A stretch of DNA of 64,000 bases, from the NCBI GenBank assembly GCA_964019055.1, contig OZ025206.1, forward strand, positions 20,367,078 to 20,431,077, read 5' to 3'. The notes under the pieces are model-generated. The model did not search any database and was not told the DNA's origin. It was given only the letters and a program-made list of their open reading frames with translations. A program made the translations under genes and the position numbers. Positions 42,001-51,000 of the stretch are shown in pieces. This DNA is from Anthopleura xanthogrammica. Its lineage: Eukaryota; Cnidaria; Anthozoa; Actiniaria; Actiniidae. Each line of letters starts with the position of its first letter. Within the stretch, counting starts at the first letter, position 1.

Positions 42001-45000
42001 TGCAGGCTAGAATTTCGAGCAGCTCACCATAAGGTACTTCAAGACAAGACGAACTATTTGATAGTAATTCTGTTTGAAGGACTCGATCCAGATGCACTAG
42101 ATGATGAGACTAGACTATATCTGAGAACAAATACGTATCTGAGTGTCACTAACAAATGGTTTTGGCAGAAGCTCTTGTATTCGTTACCGAAGCCACAAGA
42201 AACCGCGGTGAAGGAAAATCAGAGCGGTATGCAGGGCTCGAGTGGTCAGCTGTCCATAGAGATTCAAGACTATGATACTCGTAGTGGAAAAGTAAACAGT
42301 AAACCGGGAATGACGGAGAGTAGGATGTAAAGGGACTTTGAACTAAATGATGAAAACAAATCAAATGGAATTCAGAAGTGTCACAAAAATTAATTTTATC
42401 GAACCCTGAAACAAATAGTTGAGCTGATTTCAGTAGGGCACAGCTAACTCACAGATAGAACCCTGAAACAACCTCTGGACTGATCAAAGTCATAGCTCAG
42501 CTTACTCACAGATCGAACTGGAATTTAAAGTTTTGGGGTTTTCAGAGGAAATCTGGAGAACCCTGACTGAGAAAACTGAAACCTTCGAATCAAGGGAGCG
42601 ACCTAACAAACTCTATTCACATGTAATGCTAAACTTGTCCGGGAATCGAACCCGAGACCCCGCCCAGATTTGAGAAATTAGGGCTGAGACAGTAAACCCA
42701 TGAAAAAGCATTACTAACTGTGAATAGTTCTATGAAATACAACATCTCTATTCTTTCTAGCTGTTCAGTTGTAGAGCTAGATAAATTGTGAATAATCCAC
42801 GACTAAACAAATAGTATTCATGATATGAAACATTAATGACGGCTGTGGTATTTATAGAGGATACAGGAAAAACTTATACATGACGATCACAGAATAGTAA
42901 ATATGTAATATATATACTGTAATAATAAGATATATAGCAATTATATAGCGACAGCAACTGAATGAATTCTATTATTAATTTTTTTTTATTTAGTGACCCT
43001 TTTTTCAGGAGAGATGGGCAGGGGGTGGGAAGAGAAGGGAAGGGAAGGGAAGCATGGGAATGGAATGTAAACTTTATCCAACGATGAATTCTATTATTAA
43101 ATTTTTTTTTATTCAGTGACCCTTTTTTCAGGAGAGATGGGAAGGGGGTGGGAAGAGAAGGGAAGGGAAGGATGGGAATGGAATGTAAACTTTATCCAAC
43201 GATGTTGACGTTGTTGAAGAAGAAGAAAGAAAGTTTAATATTTTGGAACTGTGCTCGGCCTAGGGAGAAGGGGGGGGCCTAGGGAGAAGGGGGGGGGGCC
43301 TAGGGAGAAAGGGGGGGCCTAGGGAGAGGGGGGGGTGGGATGCGACATTCTTAAATTTTTGACACCGAATATGAGAATGAAAATGACCGCACTTGAACTG
43401 CCTCGTGAAACGATACTAAGCGTGCAATACATTATACGGAGCACTTACTTGATGAGATATAATCATAGAATATATAGGTAAACGTACTGTGCGAAGACGT
43501 AATTTGTTTTGGCTAGTTGTTATTTAAATTGACAAACAAATAAAATATTGGAAAATAACCCTTGAAGTGTTTGACCCAACAAGCAACTTAACATTCGAGG
43601 AATATCAGGGAACACCAAGAGAAAATGTACGCCTCTAACATGTCTGGTTAATAGGGAGAGAATATTTTAATGTGTTTACCTCTCGTCCTGATAAGAGATT
43701 CCTCATGAGTCCCAGTGCCTTCATAACTACATCTGTATCAGGGTCCTCTAACAAACTGAAAACAGAAAAAGTTTGTAGAACTTGAAGAAGTTTTGATGAG
43801 TATGAAAGGTCGTGGCACGGCACGGTCACAACACGGATTTATTCAATATCCCTCAAAACACGCTCACTATAAATTGCTTGCAAGTGTTTTCTGAACGAAA
43901 AAGTGAAGAAACAAATAACAATGAATAGATTGGATGGATGGGATGGATGTTTGGATGAATCGATGGGCACAATGCATGAATGGATAGATAGCAATACTGT
44001 TGGACGGATGGACGGATGGATGGGTGCATGTAATGATGAATGCACGGATGCCGCATGGATGGATAGATGCACTAGCGTAGGGAGGGGGGCACATGCCGCC
44101 CCCTAAATCTTCGGCAGTAAATAATTTTTTGTTTGTTCGTTCGTTGTTTATTTATTTTGGGTGAGCCCCCCCCCCCCCCCCCCAATTCCTGGGTCCTCTC
44201 TGCTTGCATGCATGGATGGATGGATGGATGGATGGATGGATGGATGGATGGATGGATGGATGGATGGATGGATGGATGGATGGATGGATGGATGGATGGA
44301 TGGATGGATGGATGGATGGATGGATGGATGGATGGATGGATGGATGGATGGATGGATGGATGGATGGATGGATGGATGGATGGATGGATGGATGGATGGA
44401 TGGATGGATGGATGGATGGATGGATGGATGGATGGATGGATGGATGGATGGATGGATGGATGGATGGATGGATGGATGGATGGATGGATGGATGGATGGA
44501 TGGATGGATGGATGGATGGATGGATGGATGGATGGATGGATGGATGGATGGATGGATGGATGGATGGATGGGTGTATGGGTGGTTGGATGGGTGTATGGG
44601 TGGTTGGATGGGTGGTTGGATGGGTGTATGGGTGGTTGGATGGATGGTTGTATGGGTGGTTGGATGGATGGTTGTATGGGTGGTTGGATGGATAGTAATT
44701 TATTGTCTATATGTACCTGAATAAATGTGCAGGTCCCAGTACCTCCATAATCTTGTTTTTTGTTGTTTCATCCGCTTGGTAAGCCATGTTCTTGGTAAAA
44801 AGTGAACGACAAACAAGTAAACAAACTTGGACATACTAATCAATACGTATAGTAACCGAGTGACATTAACTGAGTTCTAACGCGTGCTCTGACTAGTCCA
44901 ATACCATTTTTTGAATTTGCACTTTCAGACAAAAAAAACAACAGTATTTTTGGTTAATTTAGAAGAGAAATAAAACTGTTTTCCATGCACTTTGCGTTGT

Positions 45001-48000
45001 GGTTTCTAGTGTTCTATCAGCATCCCGTGTGATCAAAGTGTCTTACATGTTATAATAAGTTTAATATACTTAGTTTACTCACCATCAGTGCCCAGATGCC
45101 ATTCAGTTTTAATGCTTTTTCCGATCTTCTGGTTAAACTTGCCAATAACACTACAGCACCAGCTTCTAGGATTGGCTGAAATTAAAGGAAATTATATAAG
45201 AAAACAACAACAAAAAACAACAACAACCAAAACCATACTGTGTGTTACTACAGTAGTCTTGATGATTGCACACCGTGACATGCGACGTAACGATAACGAT
45301 ACTCTTTTTAAGTCCGAATTTAGAAGTTGATTTTTCCCAAGGGATGTAAACCAGAGAACCTGGAGAAAAACCCTCCGAGTCCCATAATTGAACCAGCTCA
45401 AATGGGTGAGAGACGAGCACTCTCAACTCTACTCACCTCTTTGCTAGGTGAAAATTCCAGCAATAAATTGCACAGCGCTGATGAGCAGACAGTTAACATT
45501 CCTTCATCGGCATTGTGCATTATCTTGATAATGGGCTGCCAGACAGCCGTGTCCTGAAAGCTTGTCCTTAGCTGTTGTACTGACCGAGATAGGCTGTGAA
45601 GGCATTTGACAGCAGCAAGTTGAACGTGAGGATTGGGATCCTCTAGGCCTGTCACTACATGGTCCATTGTACTGTCATTTTCAATTATCTGCACATGTAA
45701 ATAATAAACAATAGACCTCTTTACCTTCCTTGGGCGTAATGTTTTCCCATTTCAGACCACGTGTCATTCTCTTGAGAATAAGATTCTTTGTTTGAGTTGT
45801 ATCCATATGCGCAATTGTCAAACAAAGAAATGATACTCTTGGGAATGACACATGGTCTAGAATGTATAAACTTTATGCCAATCTAAAAAGGTTCATTATG
45901 GGATGCGGTTGAGCATGATATAATAAATTATCGTGTTTAGCTGTGATGTGTAAGTGAAGATTTAATTCTAAAACCAAAAGCCAACCACATAAATGATAAA
46001 TGTATTGTCCACAGAGAAACCTACAGATAATACATTTATCTTGTCAAGTTCATTCATAAGTGTCATGTGGAACTTGCAACTTTGCCGTACCTTCTTACGA
46101 ATATTTTCATCAGTTGCTCCCAGGGATGCTAAGGCTTTGAAGGCACTCTGAATAACAAATAACAAAATATTATTAATATGTGCTTTCCATTTGCTCAAAA
46201 TATTCCATGAGGGTGAGGATTTTTCCACTGACAGAGAAAGAAAACCAGACAGGATCAGGAGATTACCATTTAGTTCGGTCCTGTACAGCAAGTGAATAAA
46301 ATCTAGTAATAGAGAACTGGGACTGAGAAATTTCACTAAATGGTTTGGGGAATTCCAGTCAGTTTGTTCCAACTGGAATGGTGTGGGACAACCTACAACC
46401 GAAATGGCAGGACTCCTCCCAACCACAAGCATGTTTCCATTTACCTCTCTCATTAAAGCATATGTATCATTATCCATATCATTCTTTTGTAGAAAGCCAA
46501 TCATTGTCTTGATCAGGTGATCTGAAATAGCAGCCAACCTCTGCAGCTCAATATCTTCCTCTATAAGATAAGCTATGGAATAACCAAATGGAAGAATGAT
46601 TACATTAAGGGTGGCATACATGTAGCATTAGTGCACTTGCCTCTCAACTGGTCTCAGATTTGATTTCTAGACTCCTCATCATCAAAGGTATAAAGTAGAG
46701 TTTGTTTGGTCTTTCCCTTGATTCATGGGTTTTTCTGTGTGTTCTCTGGTTTCCCCATCCACAATACCTAACACCCTAAATTGTAGTGAACATCTGACTA
46801 TATATCCAAGTATTGATTATCTATTAATAATTACCAAGAGTTTCAGCAGCCTCAGCTCTCATACAGGCTGGTTTGTCTGTTCTGCAGAGCCTTACGGTAG
46901 TACTCAAAACCTGTAGAACAAACTCTAGTTATACAGACATATACTGTACAGTGCTTTACCATCACTGGAATCATCATGCCAAAGAAGGTTCAAAGGTTCA
47001 AAGGTTTTTATTTACCACATATACACTCCAATAATCTGGCCAAAAATTTAAATTTAATAAATATTCTTCCTTGCTGGACACCTCTCTCAAATTTCAAAAT
47101 ATACTTCCTAACAGGGGTGTATCAAGTCAAAATGACTGACTCTGGTCACTAAAGGAAATTTGCAATATCTGCAACAAATATTCAATGCGCTTTGTTCCCT
47201 TCTGATTATTAGCTGCCCTTTCAACAGGATTGGGATCAACAGGGATAATTCCTGTTTGAAAAAGTTTATATTGTTCTACCAGGTAGCTGTTTTCCAAGTG
47301 TATAATTTTATTAACTAGTGGCTTAAGCAAAACCATTGAAATTATCTCTGTCCAGACTTACTTTAAGGAGAAGAGAATGGTTGTCCGCTGCTGTGTATGC
47401 GCCTGATCTGAACATATTGGTTAAACTGGAAGGGAAAAATAAAAGTTGGTTAGTGCACAACCTTTGGAGCTAGAGGTCCATGGTACAATCCCCAGGATTT
47501 CCAAGTCTGTTTCAACTTGATTGTTCTCTCTTATCCGTGTAGCTTCAGCTTTGAATACTCTCAAAAAAGAACACTGATGGAGGGGGATGTAAAGTGCAAA
47601 CCGTCAGATTCCTGTGATACCAGCCACATAGCTGAAGGAACTACCGATGTTAAACGTTAATTAGTTACTTTCAACAGAGCATAAAAAAGAGAGGTAAACT
47701 TCTTAATACCACGCATGCCATGTGAATTCCCAGTTGGGCTATTTTTAGCATCAGCGTACAAACAATTTTCGCCATACCCTACTCCTGTGCGCACACGTCC
47801 ACGCCCACGCCATCAAAAAAATGAAAACCAAACGACTTTGGATGCTAAAAATAGCCCAACCGGGAATTCACATGGCAAGCGGAGTATTAAGAAGTTTCCC
47901 TCTCTTATTTAAACTCTCTTGGTTACTTTATATTACCATTTTTTTGTAACTAACAATAATTTATTATTGAAAAGTTTTTAAGACTTTTTATTCCATTCTA

Positions 48001-51000
48001 CATGTTGAGTAGCTCGCATCAATAAAACATTAATTGGATGCATCACTTTTTCTCAGTCTGTAAATAACTGAATGGATGAACAAATGAAAAAGTAGAAAGA
48101 AGCCCAATTTACATGACTTACCATTTTGCAGCTCCTAACTGAATATTATCAGGTCTGTCTCTCGACAACAGCTTTGTCAGTACATTAAGTAGGTTTTCTC
48201 CTTGATAAGCAGCTACAGATTAAGAACAGCAATAGTATCCTTGTGAAACTCATTCTACAAAATTCCCTGTGACACTACATGTACTTCAAATTTCAAACTC
48301 CCTGAAACAGCCTCTGGGCTGAAAGCCAGGGCATGGCTAACTCACAGATAGAACCCTGAAACAACCTCTGGGCTGATCTAAGTCAGGGCATTGTACATGT
48401 ATGTTACAAACTCTCCTCACATAATAATCATTATGATGCAATGCCCAGGAATAAGCCAATTCACAGTTTAAGAATCGTTATCAGTGCACATGCGATTTTA
48501 TCCCGAATTTCTCACTCCTTTTGTTTAATTAAAAACAAAAGAAGGTTTAAACAAAAGGTGAGAAATTTTGGATAAAATTGCATGCGCACTGAAAACGATT
48601 CTTAAACTGTGAACTGGCTTATTGAACCTGATCGAGACCCCAGAGGTGACAGGTGAGCTTGAGTGCACTACAAACTGATGCCTTATATTATTTTAATTTT
48701 CATGTATTCAGACAAGAGGATAGTCAGTCCAGTACTACCAACAATACTTACAGGTATTCAAATTGATCACCATATTTCAATTTAGTGTATAGCTTGTGGT
48801 GACAACACAAAACTTTATCTCAATGATTTACAAACCACGCTTTAAAACCTCATCCAATAATTGTATACATGTAGTAGTATTAATGGCAAAACAATGTGAC
48901 CTACCTGACATCATAGCTAATGAAACAGAGCCATTCTGGTGTGACGCAGCTGCATAACAATGTAAAGCTGGTAGCTGAATCTTTGGAATATTGCATGATA
49001 ACAGAGGCAGTAAAGCATCAATAGCACCTGTGTTGCATAACAGAGCTTGATGTGAAGAGCTCTGACAACATTTAGAAATGATGGTTGCTGCACTCTCAGC
49101 TTCTGTATAGGAACCAGACAAGAGTTCTACAAGACGAGGGACTACACTTGGGTTCTGGTAGAAAAAATAAAAAAAGTTGTCCTAGTTATGTATCATTAAA
49201 TCAAGAAATCAAGCATATTGGCTGTGACCTGAGGCTCTCAAACGATTTTCTCATTGCTTCACAGCTCAAAATTGCAGTTAGAATTTTAAGCTTTTGGAAA
49301 CTGCACAGTCAGGTATATAAATTGTAGTCAGTGAGAGGTAAACTGCATGGTTTGCTTTTGTTTTAAATAGTGGTTAGTGAGGTGGCATAGTGCAATGTTT
49401 GCCTTTCACCACTGAATTCTATGGGACATTGACAAGTTGAGGGTCCAGTTGTATTAGTAAGTAAGTAAGTAAGTCTTTATTTGCACTTTAAATACATTCG
49501 TTGTTAATTAAGTATACATTTGATACACTTGACATATTGTTACTAATATTATTCTACTCAATATCAAAAGATTTAACTAGATTTTTAGTATGAAAATAAA
49601 TAAATAAAATATATGTAAATAGTGCCAGCGAGCTAGGGGAACTTACGTTATCGAGCCAGCTCACCATTAGGTTTTTAAAAGAGAAATGAGTGTATTGGTA
49701 GTGCATGACCATGCAGTGCATTATATACAGTATGACTAATATACATAAGCCTCTGGCAAGGGAGACTCGGCAAGGACTCCCCATACAGTATTACAGTACA
49801 ACGTAAAATAATTATTTGTTTATGAATAACACACTGAGACACAAACCTCATAGACTGGATCACAAGGTGTTTGATTAGATAAATACAAGGTCCGTAGAGA
49901 TCTTGCAGATGCTTCTACTATTTGTCTATTATCATGACAAATTCCTGAAAAAAAGTGTTAATTTTTTAAGACTTTAGAACACCTCATCCTGAGCTTATAT
50001 GAAATATTAACAATTACCTAGGTCACTTAAAGAGCTATATATGAGAGATCAATTTTAAGCTTCCTATAGTGACTAAGTAATTTTGACTTAATATGCTTCT
50101 CAAACTATGGAGTTAGGGATTTACATGTCCATAATTATGGCATACATACTTTGGTATAATATTATTATCATCATCATCACCACCAATCATGTACAGTATC
50201 ATTATCATCATAATTTCATAATCATGTATCATCAATGCTTTCATCATCATGTATCATCATCATGTATCATTATCATGTATCATCATCATCTATCATCATC
50301 ATGTATCATCATGTATCATCATCATGTATCATCATCATGTATCATCATCATGTATCATCATCATGTATCATTATCATTATCATCATTGTCATCATCATCA
50401 TGTGTCATCATCATCATGTGTCATCATCATCATGTGTCATCATCATGTATCATTATCATTATCATCATGTGTCATCATCATCATGTGTCATCATCATCAT
50501 CATGTGTCATCATCATCATCATTAATTATCGGTAAAGTTCTATAGAGTACCTTTGATAAGCACCTCATGAGCATGGTATTGCAGAAGAACCTCAATACTT
50601 TCCTTTGTCCCTGCTTTGGAAATAAAGAAAATCAACATAAAGAGAACTATTAATTTGTAAAGAAGTTTATTTATAACTAGTCTTCTGACAACCATTGCTC
50701 TTCTCAGTTTTCTCTCTTTGGTGTTTGGGATCTCTATGTAATAAAGGAGTAAGGAGAAAGTTGAGAGAGGGGATGGGGAGGTTTCCCTTGGCCCATTGAT
50801 CCACCCACCGACAGCTTTCCTGCATGCTGGCTATAGCTAGCCCACCAAAGAATGCAAGGGTGCTGTATGTAACTATGGCACATAGTGCACTTGCTGAGCT
50901 CACCTCTCACTGGGGTCTCAGCTTTATTCTCTGGACTTTAAATCACATGTGAGCAGAGTTTGTTCAGTCTCTCCTTTGCTTCAAGGGTTTTCAGGACTCT

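Noticed and set aside
44133..44724. Overlapping ORFs of Trp-Met-Asp-Gly repeats
   Set aside because: Translation of the (GGAT)n array in an ARMC8 intron.
50107..50545. His/Ser/Ile-rich ORFs of 96-142 codons
   Set aside because: Translation of an imperfect ATC repeat in ARMC8 intron 4.
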